Shown here piece by piece: positions 34,803 to 43,072 of a stretch of 53,448 nt of DNA. The stretch's first letter is position 1. Every line of letters starts with the position of its first letter. The position numbers were made by a program, and so were the translations under genes. Source of the stretch: Gordoniibacillus kamchatkensis (GTDB lineage: Bacteria; Bacillota; Bacilli; Paenibacillales; NBRC-103111). The stretch lies in contig NZ_JXAK01000051.1 in NCBI RefSeq assembly GCF_000829455.1, positions 1 to 53,448 of the forward strand. Reading direction: 5' to 3'. The notes beneath the pieces were generated by a model. That model was not told the origin of the DNA. It saw only the letters and a program-made list of their open reading frames with translations, and searched no databases.

Positions 34803-35637
34803 CGCTCGGTCCCCGCCTCCGCAAACAGCCCTCTCGGCAATTTCGCTTCCCACGTCGGCGGCGCGTCAAGCCCGAGCGCATAAGCGACGACCGCTGCCGT
34901 ATCCATAATGGTTATGCCGTCCGGTATCGTCGTATCGGGAATAACTCCGGGGCCGGCGCATGCCCAGAAAATCGTTTTGTCGAGCGGGTGATCGCTGCCG
35001 TGCTGCTGCGGGTGCTCGCCGCCTCCGCCATGGTCGGACACGACAATAACCAGGCTATCTTTCAGCAGATCCATTTCCTCCATCGCTTGCAAAATAACGC
35101 CTGTGTTCTCGTCCGCTTCTTCGATCGCCCGCAGTTGCTCCGGCGTATTGTAGCCGCTCTGATGCCCTGCCGCGTCAGGATAATCCAGCTCGACATACAT
35201 AAGCTTCAGATCGGGATTTTCGCGGATATAGGCAGCTGCCGCCTGAGCAAGCTCCCGGTCCTTAAGCGATAGCTTGTGAACGCCAATGGACGATTCGATG
35301 ATACCGTGATTGATCGGATTCCAGGCGCTGAACGCCGCCAGCTTCGCCTCCGGAAAAGCGTCGCGGGCCACCCGGAAAACGGAAGGGTACGGCGAATCGT
35401 CCGGGTACGTTTCCTGAGCGGCTTTGTCGTTAGTCAATCCGTGCTTATCCGGCTTACGCCGTGCATGAGCGATCCCCAGCACTGCGCGCTGATCGTGGGC
35501 GAAGCGGTCCGGGCATCGAGCGACAACGCCCCGGCCCCGCTGCGCACGAGACGATCCAGATTCGGAGTGTTCGCGTCCTTGACGAAGTTGCCCGCTCCGT
35601 CCCAACCAATAATGACTACTCGGCTTATCGTTTCCAT
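34799..35637 (-). pseudogene. Alkaline-phosphatase-superfamily phosphodiesterase/phosphatase, frameshifted
   Basis: The first part (ATG 35637, GGAGG upstream) reads ISRVVIIGWDGAGNFVKDAN and ASPTISAQCWGSLMHGVS, with the first metal Asp and the nucleophile Thr region of nucleotide-pyrophosphatase/phosphopentomutase-like enzymes. It then shifts to RISTD and stops. The second part continues PDKHGLTNDKAAQETYPDDS and carries the metal ligands ELDYPDAAGHQSGY, VVSDHGGGGEHPQQHGSDHP and GPGVIPDTTIPDG. Adding one base in the CCGG near 35450 gives GVSPDKHGLTN and 279 residues, normal for the group. First gene of an operon with EamA and DeoR; no signal peptide, so intracellular. Confidence 0.82.
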
Positions 35638-35695
35638 GAAGCGTCCTCCGGTTTCATTTTTCTCCAGGATGCCGGTGTAAGGCGGAGCGGAGGAT

Positions 35696-35791
35696 GGGAA
35701 TGTGGGCCTATGAGCGTAGCGTGCGCTTTTGAACTCGTATTCCAATAATTATTGGAACACGAGTTCAAGGCAGCCGGAGACCCACATTCCC
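35696..35791. promoter_or_regulatory. Long palindrome in the 5' leader of the phosphatase operon
   Basis: An inner 40-base palindrome (35729-35768; left arm TTGAACTCGTATTCCAATAA, right arm TTATTGGAACACGAGTTCAA) has one mismatched pair. It is enclosed by GGGAATGTGGG (35696-35706) and CCCACATTCCC (35781-35791). The element lies between the predicted start of transcription (~35834) and the phosphatase ATG (35637), so in RNA it would fold into a ~96-base hairpin. No T run follows on the minus strand, arguing against a plain terminator. Confidence 0.8.
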
Positions 35792-35840
35792 GATCCGTAG
35801 CGCAGCCCTTTTTTCTTTGGCGGCCTGGGCTTTTACCCTT

Positions 35841-35869
35841 ATCATACTTGCCGTATGAGAGTTGGTCAA
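35841..35869 (-). promoter_or_regulatory. Sigma-A-like promoter of the phosphatase-EamA-DeoR operon
   Basis: On the minus strand TTGACC (35864-35869), a 17-base spacer and TATGAT (35841-35846). Transcription would start near 35834, giving a ~200-base leader that includes the long palindrome. Confidence 0.75.
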
Positions 35870-35910
35870 CGAAAAACAATTAAAAACAATAAAAAGCAAA
35901 AACCTTTCAC

Positions 35911-35940
35911 TTGATCAATCGAATACAAATCCCTTAGTAT
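35911..35940 (+). promoter_or_regulatory. Possible promoter of the methyltransferase gene at 36036
   Basis: TTGATC (35911-35916), 18-base spacer, TAGTAT (35935-35940), in an A/T-rich stretch, about 95 bases before the methyltransferase start. Divergent from the phosphatase promoter. Confidence 0.45.
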
Positions 35941-36035
35941 GAGGTAACAGGGTGTTTTTCTCCAATATTCGCTCCAGCCGCAAGCCGGGGCGTTATTTCT
36001 TTTCCCGGAAATCACCGGGAATAAGGAGGGTGGAC

Positions 36036-36986
36036 ATGACGCGAACCAGGCCCGCAGAAGTCAGGCTCGTCTGCTGCGAAAAGAAGATCGAGCCGGAGTA
36101 CGACTGGGATCGGAAGATCGACTATTTGGCCGAAACGCGCGGCCTTTATTACAACGACGACTATATCGAATTTCTCGTGCACAGCGTCTGGCGCATCCGG
36201 AAGCCGGTGAGCGTCATTGACTTCGGCTGCGGATACGGATTTCTGGGGTTGAAGCTTCTCCCGCTTTTGCCGGAGGGCTCGACATATACCGGCATTGATA
36301 AAGGCGTCCGGTTAATCGAAGCGGCCAGGAGCAAGTTTGAGCGTCACCGCCATTCCGCCGAATTTCTGGTAGCCGATATCGAGGAAGTCCGGTTGGAGCG
36401 AAAATATGATATCGCCCTGTGCCACGCCGTACTGCTGCATATGTCAGATGTGAAGAGCGTGCTGCGGAAAATGGCCGATTGCGTCGTGGACGGGGGCAAG
36501 GTCATTTGCTTCGAGCCGCACTGGATTTCGAATATGTCGGGCTGCACGGTCGGCGGGCTGGAACAGTCAAGCGTCGTGAAGCTGGGAATTTTGCAGCAGC
36601 TGTACGAGAAGGACGCCGAGCGAAGCGGGAAAGACGGCAATATCGGAGGCAAATTGCCGATCTATTTCAGCCAGCTCGGTCTGCAGGACGTTCAATGCAG
36701 AATAAGCGACAAAGTCAATGTGTTGGAGCCGAATATGGCTGCGGAGCATAAACAAAAGCTTTATAAGGCGCTCAGGGCCGAAGGGCTGGGCGAGCCCCCG
36801 GGCCAGGCGGAGGAGATCGTGCAAAGCTTGACGGCTCGCGGCTTAACATCACAGGAGGCTCGCGAGCAATACGAGGCGGAGCTGCGTTTTGCGGAAACGT
36901 TCCACGAGGATTCGTACGTGACGTATGCCCCCGGCATGAAAATTACGTTCGGTACGGTGGCGAGGGATGGCAAACACGGCACATAA
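36036..36986 (+). CDS. Class I SAM-dependent methyltransferase
   Basis: A 316-residue protein. Motif I is VSVIDFGCGYGFLGLKLLPL (about 60-79), followed by STYTGIDKGVRLIEAARSKF, AEFLVADIEEVRLERKYDIA and the block CHAVLLHMSDVKSVLRKMADC then GGKVICFEPHW. The C-terminal ~120 residues are helical and charged and may hold the substrate site. AAGGAGGG lies eight bases before ATG 36036; an upstream in-frame ATG at 35952 is poorly placed. Probably methylates a small molecule. It is 39 bases before the GNAT gene; co-transcription is likely. Confidence 0.83.
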   Translation: MTRTRPAEVRLVCCEKKIEPEYDWDRKIDYLAETRGLYYNDDYIEFLVHSVWRIRKPVSVIDFGCGYGFLGLKLLPLLPEGSTYTGIDKGVRLIEAARSKFERHRHSAEFLVADIEEVRLERKYDIALCHAVLLHMSDVKSVLRKMADCVVDGGKVICFEPHWISNMSGCTVGGLEQSSVVKLGILQQLYEKDAERSGKDGNIGGKLPIYFSQLGLQDVQCRISDKVNVLEPNMAAEHKQKLYKALRAEGLGEPPGQAEEIVQSLTARGLTSQEAREQYEAELRFAETFHEDSYVTYAPGMKITFGTVARDGKHGT

Positions 36987-37025
36987 TGATGGCCGGCTAA
37001 TCGATTACAAATGGAGGGAAGCGAC

Positions 37026-37589
37026 ATGCTTCGGCATCAGATCAACGATGAAGTGCATTTGGAGCTGCTTGAAACGAGACACGCGGAGGAGCTGTACCGG
37101 CTGACGGACCGGAACCGGGACCGTCTGCGCGAATGGCTGCCTTGGCTGAACGGCACGCGGGGCATGGAGGACAGCGAAGCTTTTATCCGCACCTCGCTGC
37201 AGCATTTCGCCAATGCCAACGGCGGCAACTTCGGGGTCTTCTACCGGGGCCAAATGGCGGGCTGCATCGGTCTCCATAACATCGACTGGGGCAACCGAAA
37301 GACGTCCATCGGCTATTGGCTTGGGGCTGATTTCCAACGGCGCGGCATTATGACATTGGCTTGCGGCGCCATTTTGGACTATGTGTTTGGTGAGCTGGAG
37401 CTCAACCGGGCCGAGATTCGGGCAGCGGAATTCAACGCCCGGAGCAGAGCGATTCCGGAAAGACTGGGCTTTACGAACGAAGGGAAGATTCGGCAAGCCG
37501 AATGGCTCTACGACCATTACGTCGACCATGTCGTCTATGGGATGCTTCGCGACGAATGGCTGCAGCGCCGGAAGGAAGGGCAGCATTGA
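37026..37589 (+). CDS. GNAT acetyltransferase, YdaF/RimL type
   Basis: A 187-residue N-acetyltransferase. It begins LRHQINDEVHLELLETRHAE and RLREWLPWLNGTRG, the ribosomal-serine acetyltransferase signature, then GYWLGADFQRRGIMTLACGA (acetyl-CoA loop) and NRAEIRAAEFNARSRAIPER. The Glu in LRE W-type start and the RxxGxx-like QRRGIM are conserved. ATG 37026 with GGAGGG. Follows the methyltransferase in the same direction; an RNA or protein modification pair is possible but no link is shown. Confidence 0.86.
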   Translation: MLRHQINDEVHLELLETRHAEELYRLTDRNRDRLREWLPWLNGTRGMEDSEAFIRTSLQHFANANGGNFGVFYRGQMAGCIGLHNIDWGNRKTSIGYWLGADFQRRGIMTLACGAILDYVFGELELNRAEIRAAEFNARSRAIPERLGFTNEGKIRQAEWLYDHYVDHVVYGMLRDEWLQRRKEGQH

Positions 37590-37610
37590 CGCAATAGATC
37601 AACCTATAAA

Positions 37611-37748
37611 ATGTACACGATGACTATGGTCGAGGATCGCGATCGGGTGCTTCTCATCAACAGGCCGGATCAGCGCGGGTTCCCCGGCTATATCGCCACC
37701 GGAGGCAAAATCGACGTCTCTGGTCCACCGGCTGCGGTTCGCCCGTAA
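37611..37748 (+). pseudogene. Truncated Nudix hydrolase (8-oxo-dGTPase-like) remnant
   Basis: A 45-codon frame reads MYTMTMVEDRDRVLLINRPD then GFPGYIATGGKIDVSGPPAA and stops. The first ~35 residues match the start of MutT/YtkD-like Nudix hydrolases (VLLINRP, GGK before the Nudix box), but the Nudix box and everything after it are missing. A decayed or deleted gene lying between the GNAT gene and the exporter leader. Confidence 0.65.
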
Positions 37749-37901
37749 ATTGCGATTCCGCGTTAGCATCCTTTTGCGCATCATAACCCCTCCCGCAAAT
37801 GAAAATGGTTAAAAATAGCAGAAGTGTAAAGTCATTATAGATGGGGTAACGGCCCCCGAGAAGAGCCATTTCGGCGATTAAAAAGGAACTAATTGCTTCT
37901 G

Positions 37902-37931
37902 TTGACATTTTTTCCAGGGCCGTGATATATT
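37902..37931 (+). promoter_or_regulatory. Sigma-A-like promoter of the exporter leader
   Basis: TTGACA (37902-37907), an 18-base spacer and TATATT (37926-37931). It lies ~25 bases before the Shine-Dalgarno of the leader peptide, so the predicted mRNA begins near 37938 and has a ~270-base leader before the first ABC gene. Confidence 0.75.
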
Positions 37932-37971
37932 CACTTTATCTTGAAATCGGGAACGAAGGAGGTCACCGCCG

Positions 37972-38037
37972 ATGCAACGCCCAGCCCCGCGCATGTTGCG
38001 CTCGTTTCAATTCCATAGGCTTGCATCCGTCGGCTGA
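37972..38037 (+). CDS. 21-residue regulatory leader peptide
   Basis: An ATG with an excellent ribosome site (AAGGAGGT at 37956-37963, eight bases away) opens a 22-codon frame, MQRPAPRMLRSFQFHRLASV-G, ending at TGA 38035. It is basic, with no membrane helix, and too short to be an ordinary protein. It lies between a strong promoter and a terminator hairpin preceding an ABC exporter, as does bmrB before bmrCD in Bacillus subtilis, where ribosome behaviour on the leader decides termination. A role in sensing ribosome-targeting antibiotics is inferred. Confidence 0.7.
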   Translation: MQRPAPRMLRSFQFHRLASVG

Positions 38038-38084
38038 TCTTGCTCTTGTACGCGCTTTGAACGTTATAGAAAGCGCATGCATTG

Positions 38085-38112
38085 CTCCAGGCGGCGAGTC
38101 TGGAGTTTTTTT
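38085..38112 (+). terminator. Attenuator terminator 1 before the ABC exporter
   Basis: CTCCAG (38085-38090) and CTGGAG (38100-38105) with a nine-base loop, followed by TTTTTTT. It is only ~48 bases after the leader-peptide stop and ~100 bases before the ABC start. An upstream hairpin GCGCTTT / AAAGCGC (about 38052-38076) could be a pause or part of an alternative fold; a clear antiterminator pairing was not found by eye. Confidence 0.7.
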
Positions 38113-38144
38113 ATTTGTTCTCCGGCACTCCCGACCGCCCAAAA

Positions 38145-38186
38145 CGCCCGCGAAGCTACGGATTCGTCGTTTCGCGGGCGATTTTT
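38145..38186 (+). terminator. Attenuator terminator 2 before the ABC exporter
   Basis: CGCCCGCGAA (38145-38154) and TTCGCGGGCG (38171-38180) pair perfectly over ten bases, followed by ATTTTTC. It ends ~25 bases before the ABC start codon and just before its AAAGGGGGG ribosome site. Very stable, so read-through must be controlled if the exporter is to be expressed from the upstream promoter. Confidence 0.75.
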
Positions 38187-38209
38187 CATTAAAGGGGGGT
38201 TGTTGTACG

Positions 38210-39931
38210 ATGTCTTGGTTGTTGCGGTATTTGCTTCCCGTCAAAGGACGCATGCTTATTTTGCTCGTGCTGTTGCTGGCCGGAACGGGGCTGCAGCTTG
38301 TCAATCCGCAAATCGTTCAGCGCTTTATCGACACGGCATCCGCAAGAGGCCCCGTTGCCGGCTTGCTCGGGCTTGCCGGGCTGTATCTCGTCATCGCCGT
38401 CATCGGCCAAATCGTCACGGTAGCGGTCAGTTATTTCGGCAACGACGTAGCCTGGCGCGCCACCAACCGGCTCCGGGCCGATTTGCTTAAAGCTTGCCTG
38501 CGGCTCGATATGCGGTTCCACAATCTCAAAACGCCGGGCGAAATGATCGAGCGGATCGACGGCGACGTCACCAACATGTCGAATTTCTTCGCCATGTTCA
38601 TCGTGCAAATCGTCGGCAGCTTCATTCTGCTGGGCGGTATCCTCGGCTTTATGTTTACGGTCAATTGGCCGATCGCCACCGTCATGACGGTGTTTACGTG
38701 CTTATCCGTAGGCGTCATGATCGTGATCCGCGACCTTGGCGTGGCCAGCTCGCAGAATGAGCGGCAAGCGAGCGCGGCGTTATACGGGCTTATCGAAGAG
38801 CGCATTGCCGGCATCGAAGATGTGCAGACGAGCGGCAGCGTGCCGTATGTCATGAACCGGTTTCACGCGGCTATGCGGAACGTGTTCCTGCGAGGCCGAA
38901 AAGCGTGGATGCTGCGGGTGGTGCCGTGGAACGCCACGATCGTGCTGTTCGCGATTGCCGTGACGGCCGTACTGCTGATGGGCGTTCGCCTGTACGTCAA
39001 CGGCCAAGTATCGCTCGGCACGCTGTATTTGTTTTTCCAATATACGCAAATGTTGAACGAACCGATCGAACAGCTCGGCAACCAGATGCAGGAGTTTCAG
39101 CGCGCCAAATCCGGCATGCGCCGCTCTCGCGAGCTTCTCTCCATGCGGAGCGAGATTGAGGACGGCACGGAACATGCGCTTCCGGACGGCGCGCTCGGCG
39201 TGGAGTTTGAGCAAGTAAGCTTCAGCTACAATAAGGGCTTTCCGGTGCTGACCGACATCAGCTTCACGCTGCGGCCCGGAGAACGGCTCGGGATAGTGGG
39301 GCGCACCGGCAGCGGCAAGACCAGCATCAGCCGTCTGCTGCTGCGGCTCTACAACATCGACAGCGGCGTCATTCGGGTAGGCGGCACAGACATTCGGAAG
39401 CTGCGGCTGGAGGCGCTGTATCGCCGGGTCGGAATGGTTACGCAGGACGTCCAGCTGTTTGACGGAACGCTTCGCGACAATCTCACGCTGTTCGACAGCC
39501 GCGTTTCGGACGCATACATTTTGGAGACGACCGGGAGGCTCGGCTTAAGGCCGTGGATCGACAGTCTGCCGCAAGGCTTGGACACTCATTTGTCGGCGGG
39601 CGGAGCGTCGCTGTCAGCCGGCGAGGCGCAGCTGTTTGCGCTGACGCGGGTGTTTTTGACCAAGCCGAGCCTCGTCATTCTGGATGAACCTTCTTCGCGC
39701 CTCGACGCGGCGACCGAAGCCGCGCTGCAGACAGCCGTAGATCAGCTGCTGGAGCAATGTACCGGCATCGTCATTGCGCACCGTCTGTCGACGCTGGAGA
39801 AGGTGGACAAAATCATGGTTCTCGGTGCAGGTCGCATCCTGGAATTCGGCGCAAGGGAGACGCTGGCGCGCGACCCGTCGTCTCGCTACGCGGAGCTGCT
39901 GCGCACTGACAGAGAGGAGGAGCTGGCGTGA
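38210..39931 (+). CDS. ABC exporter half-transporter (BmrC/YheI-like)
   Basis: A 573-residue fused membrane-ATPase protein. Six helices occupy about 10-310 ([20 protein letters not shown]). In the ATPase, Walker A is [18 protein letters not shown] (about 360-377), Q-loop [18 protein letters not shown], Walker [14 protein letters not shown] with the catalytic Glu, and H-loop IVIAHRLST. The signature is degenerate: [16 protein letters not shown] 38210 is behind AAAGGGGGG; a longer in-frame extension overlaps the leader and is rejected. It pairs with the next gene (4-base overlap, GTGA) as a heterodimer, probably exporting antibiotics or other amphiphiles. Confidence 0.88.
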   Translation: MSWLLRYLLPVKGRMLILLVLLLAGTGLQLVNPQIVQRFIDTASARGPVAGLLGLAGLYLVIAVIGQIVTVAVSYFGNDVAWRATNRLRADLLKACLRLDMRFHNLKTPGEMIERIDGDVTNMSNFFAMFIVQIVGSFILLGGILGFMFTVNWPIATVMTVFTCLSVGVMIVIRDLGVASSQNERQASAALYGLIEERIAGIEDVQTSGSVPYVMNRFHAAMRNVFLRGRKAWMLRVVPWNATIVLFAIAVTAVLLMGVRLYVNGQVSLGTLYLFFQYTQMLNEPIEQLGNQMQEFQRAKSGMRRSRELLSMRSEIEDGTEHALPDGALGVEFEQVSFSYNKGFPVLTDISFTLRPGERLGIVGRTGSGKTSISRLLLRLYNIDSGVIRVGGTDIRKLRLEALYRRVGMVTQDVQLFDGTLRDNLTLFDSRVSDAYILETTGRLGLRPWIDSLPQGLDTHLSAGGASLSAGEAQLFALTRVFLTKPSLVILDEPSSRLDAATEAALQTAVDQLLEQCTGIVIAHRLSTLEKVDKIMVLGAGRILEFGARETLARDPSSRYAELLRTDREEELA

Positions 39932-41715
39932 CGGTAGGTCAGTTTTTATGGCGGCTGCTGCGGTTTCGGCCATCGCTATATGTGATTAACGGGTTGGCTT
40001 GGGGCGTCTTTCATGTTATGCCAGTGTTCGTTGGACTCGGGATGCAATGGTTTTTCGACCGCGTCGCCGGCCATTCCGCTCATAGCTACTTGTGGCTGGC
40101 GGTGCCGCTTATCGTTGTCTCATTATCGAGGTTCGCCCGGGTAGGGGTGTTTTTCTTCGCATTTTTTCAGTGGGTGACGTACATTTACCACCTGCAGGCG
40201 ATTTTGCGAACGAACATGCTGAAGGGCATTATGCGTTGGCCGGGCCGCAATTTGCCCGCGTCGCCCGGAGAAGCGATGAGCCGCTTCCGGGAGGATGTCG
40301 ATGAAGTCGTGGAATATGTGGAGTCCTGGGTCGATTTCTGGGGCAGGCTCGCTTATGCCGTTCTTTGCCTCGCCGTCATGGCGCGCATTAATTGGCTCAT
40401 CACCGTGGCGGCCATTGCCCCGCTTGTCGCCGTGAGCGTGCTCAACAATTTGTCCGGAAACCGGGCGCGACGGTATAGCCGGCAAAACCGCGAGGCTACC
40501 GGCCGCATCACCGGCTTTATCGCCGAAACGTTCGGTGCCGTGCAAGCTGTGAAGCTGGGGCGGGCGGAGGACCATGTCTTAAGCCGCTTCTTGCAGCTGA
40601 ACGAGCAGCGCAGACAAGCGGCGCTCAAAGACAACCTGTTCAAGCAATGGATGAAGTCGCTCAACCAGTACGTATTAAACGTCTGCACCGGCGTCATTTT
40701 GCTCATGTGCGCAGCTCAGATGCAGGCTGGGCGTTTTACCGTCGGCGATTTCGCCCTTTTTACGTCTTACCTGACTACGTTTGCATTCAGCACCTCGATG
40801 TTCGGCTACATGGTGTTTCAGCACAAGCGGCTGCGGGTATCGCTCGACCGGATGCGGGTTTTGTTCCGTCCCGGCGAGGAAGACCGGCTTGTCGAATACA
40901 GCGACATTCACCTGTACGGCTCGCCGCCGGAGGCGGCGGAGCCGCGCCGAACCGCGGCGGAGCAGCTGCAAAGCTTGGAGGTACAGGATCTATCCTATAC
41001 TCACCCGAACTCCGAAAGCGGCGTGTCCGGCATCGGCTTCCGGCTGGAACGCGGCAAGTTTCTCGTCATTACGGGCCGCATCGGGTCCGGCAAATCGACT
41101 CTTATCCGCACATTGCTAGGGCTGCTGCCCAAGTCGGGCGGCACGATTCGCTGGAACGGACACGACGTGGACGATCCGGCCGCGTTCCTCGTGCCGCCAA
41201 GAGCGGCTTACACGCCGCAAGTGCCGCGCCTGTTCAGCGATCCGCTGCGCGAAAACATCATCCAAGGCAGACGCGCGACGCCGGATTCGCTTCAGCGAGC
41301 GGTTCGATTGTCCGTGATGGAAAAAGACATCGAGGACCTCGAGCACGGGCTCGACACCTTGGTCGGCCCGCGCGGCGTCATGCTCTCCGGCGGACAAATT
41401 CAGCGTGCCGCCACCGCGCGCATGATGATGACGGAGGCGGACCTGCTCATCTTTGACGATCTGTCCAGCGCGCTCGACGTCGAGACGGAGAAGCTTTTGT
41501 GGGAGCGGCTGTTTCAGGAACGGGGCATCACCTGCATCGCCGTCTCTCATCGCAGGGCCGCTCTGGCGCGGGCGGATCATATTATCGTGCTGAAAGATGG
41601 CCGGATTGAGGCGGAAGGAAGCTTGTCCGAGCTGCTCGCATCGAGCGCGGAAATGCAGCAGCTGTGGCAAGGAGAAGAGAGCGCGGTAAAAAGCGAAGTC
41701 GAACAGCCGGCGTAA
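39928..41715 (+). CDS. ABC exporter half-transporter (BmrD/YheH-like)
   Basis: A 595-residue partner. Six helices, with an intracellular loop [20 protein letters not shown]. The ATPase has Walker [20 protein letters not shown]-loop region [18 protein letters not shown], a consensus signature [16 protein letters not shown], but Walker B is [12 protein letters not shown], so Asp replaces the catalytic Glu. With the first subunit this yields one intact site (Glu of subunit 1, LSGGQ of subunit 2) and one degenerate site, as in BmrCD and TM287/288. GTG start overlaps the previous stop. A terminator follows at 41745. Confidence 0.88.
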   Translation: MTVGQFLWRLLRFRPSLYVINGLAWGVFHVMPVFVGLGMQWFFDRVAGHSAHSYLWLAVPLIVVSLSRFARVGVFFFAFFQWVTYIYHLQAILRTNMLKGIMRWPGRNLPASPGEAMSRFREDVDEVVEYVESWVDFWGRLAYAVLCLAVMARINWLITVAAIAPLVAVSVLNNLSGNRARRYSRQNREATGRITGFIAETFGAVQAVKLGRAEDHVLSRFLQLNEQRRQAALKDNLFKQWMKSLNQYVLNVCTGVILLMCAAQMQAGRFTVGDFALFTSYLTTFAFSTSMFGYMVFQHKRLRVSLDRMRVLFRPGEEDRLVEYSDIHLYGSPPEAAEPRRTAAEQLQSLEVQDLSYTHPNSESGVSGIGFRLERGKFLVITGRIGSGKSTLIRTLLGLLPKSGGTIRWNGHDVDDPAAFLVPPRAAYTPQVPRLFSDPLRENIIQGRRATPDSLQRAVRLSVMEKDIEDLEHGLDTLVGPRGVMLSGGQIQRAATARMMMTEADLLIFDDLSSALDVETEKLLWERLFQERGITCIAVSHRRAALARADHIIVLKDGRIEAEGSLSELLASSAEMQQLWQGEESAVKSEVEQPA

Positions 41716-41744
41716 GCAGACCTGGCAGCCTGCCAAAATGAAAA

Positions 41745-41775
41745 CCGCCCCTGCGTATCGGCAGGGGCGGCTGCG
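41745..41775. terminator. Terminator after the ABC exporter operon
   Basis: CCGCCCCTGC and GCAGGGGCGG pair perfectly around GTATCG, preceded by AAAA and followed by a C/T-rich stretch. Between convergent genes; can serve both directions, with the better T run on the minus strand. Confidence 0.75.
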
Positions 41776-41781
41776 CTTTCC

Positions 41782-42207
41782 TTACTGTTTACCTTGGGTG
41801 AAAATTTGGAACGTTACGCCGAACTTGTCCTTCACGATGCCGTAGCCAGGGCTAAAAAACGTTTCCTGGAACGGCATCTTCACTTGTCCGCCTTGCTGCA
41901 GCGCTTCGAAAATTCGCTTCGAATTCTCCGCATCCTCGGACGTGATGCAGACGGTCACTTGATCCCCGCTTTGGGTAGATTGACCCGGGAACGTATCCGA
42001 AAACATCATATCCGAATCGCCGATTTTCAGCATGGCGTGCGACACGAGATTTTTCGCCTCCGCCGGCATAGGAAATTCGGGGTTTTCCGGCATCTCTCCG
42101 AAACTTTGCTTGAACACAAGCTTGGCGTCCAAAGCCTGTTCGTAAAATTGGATCGCTTCGTTGGCATTCCCGTTCATCATCAAATAGGGGGTCAGTTGCA
42201 ATGTCAT
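41782..42207 (-). CDS. VOC-family protein, PhnB/YjdN-like
   Basis: A 141-residue glyoxalase-fold protein. It starts LQLTPYLMMNGNANEAIQFY, the PhnB/3-demethylubiquinone-methyltransferase-like start, with VSHAMLKIGDSDMMFSDTFP in the middle and SPGYGIVKDKFGVTFQIFTQ at the end. PhnB-like proteins have no agreed activity. ATG 42207 follows GAGGAG. Monocistronic. Confidence 0.85.
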   Translation of the reverse strand: MTLQLTPYLMMNGNANEAIQFYEQALDAKLVFKQSFGEMPENPEFPMPAEAKNLVSHAMLKIGDSDMMFSDTFPGQSTQSGDQVTVCITSEDAENSKRIFEALQQGGQVKMPFQETFFSPGYGIVKDKFGVTFQIFTQGKQ

Positions 42208-42334
42208 GCTTCGTCAGCTCCTCGATTACATATTGGAATCCAGTCGAATCCTTCTTCCATTATTGCCCACAATCCGATTATAAAACAGGGAACATATGTT
42301 TGCAACTATAATCTTTGCCAAGCAGGGCGAACAT

Positions 42335-42934
42335 TTACACAACGATTTCGTAAACGCCTATGCCAATCAATATCAATCCGCCAATGGCGTTAGGATAGCG
42401 CCCAAACCAAGTTTGAGCGATTCGAGTTCCGACGCGGACGCCGAGTGCGACGGTAAGCAGAGAGAACGCGCCGATCGACAGCGTCGTGCCCCAGGCGGAT
42501 ACCCCGGTAACGCCTGCGCCAAAGCCGCTGGCGATGCAGTTCAGCGCGAGAGCGATGCCGAGCGTCCACGATTCCGTCCATGAAATGATATTATTCCCGT
42601 CGCGGTCCGCTTTGCCGGGGTTTTTCAGCAGCTCGGCTAGTTCGCCCGACGGTTTGCCGCCCGCAGCCGCTCCCTTCAAGTTGCCTTTAATGCTCCATAA
42701 ACCGATAAGAACGATCATGCCTCCGCCGATCCAGTTGGCAAGGCTTGGCGGTATGTATGCGGCGACGAAATGCCCGAATGCAATAGATATGTACGCCGAT
42801 ACCATCGACAAAACGGCAATGAGAAGGTTCGAGCTAAACGGAATTTTCGTCGCGCGGGCGCCGAATGAAAAGCCGATGCCGAGGTTATCCAAATTCGCCG
42901 CGATACCGATTCCTACAATGCTGAGCCAATGCAT
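42335..42934 (-). CDS. ytaF: YtaF/MntP-type membrane protein
   Basis: A 199-residue protein with six membrane helices in two repeats. The first, IGIAANLDNLGIGFSFGARA, and the second, LGIALALNCIASGFGAGVTG, hold the paired Asn/Asp-containing helices of the YtaF (sporulation membrane protein)/MntP manganese exporter superfamily. The loop (KADRDGNNIISWTE) is acidic, EF-hand-like with Asp/Asn, as in YtaF. ATG 42934 has GGAGGA. Divergent from the hydrolase gene at 43073. Confidence 0.85.
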   Translation of the reverse strand: MHWLSIVGIGIAANLDNLGIGFSFGARATKIPFSSNLLIAVLSMVSAYISIAFGHFVAAYIPPSLANWIGGGMIVLIGLWSIKGNLKGAAAGGKPSGELAELLKNPGKADRDGNNIISWTESWTLGIALALNCIASGFGAGVTGVSAWGTTLSIGAFSLLTVALGVRVGTRIAQTWFGRYPNAIGGLILIGIGVYEIVV

Positions 42935-43072
42935 GCTTCTTTCCTCCAAACCTTAAGCTGAACGATACTTCACAACTATGCGGTATCGCTTGGCATAGGT
43001 TCCATTTCCATAGTACTGTGATAAAATGACAGTATCAATGAGACGGTTCCAAATAGGGGAGGGGGCTGTTTT

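Noticed and set aside
37922-38209. Start of the first ABC gene at 37922 (96 extra residues)
   Set aside because: The extension overlaps the leader peptide in another frame and two terminators and has no ribosome site; the ABC fold begins at 38210.
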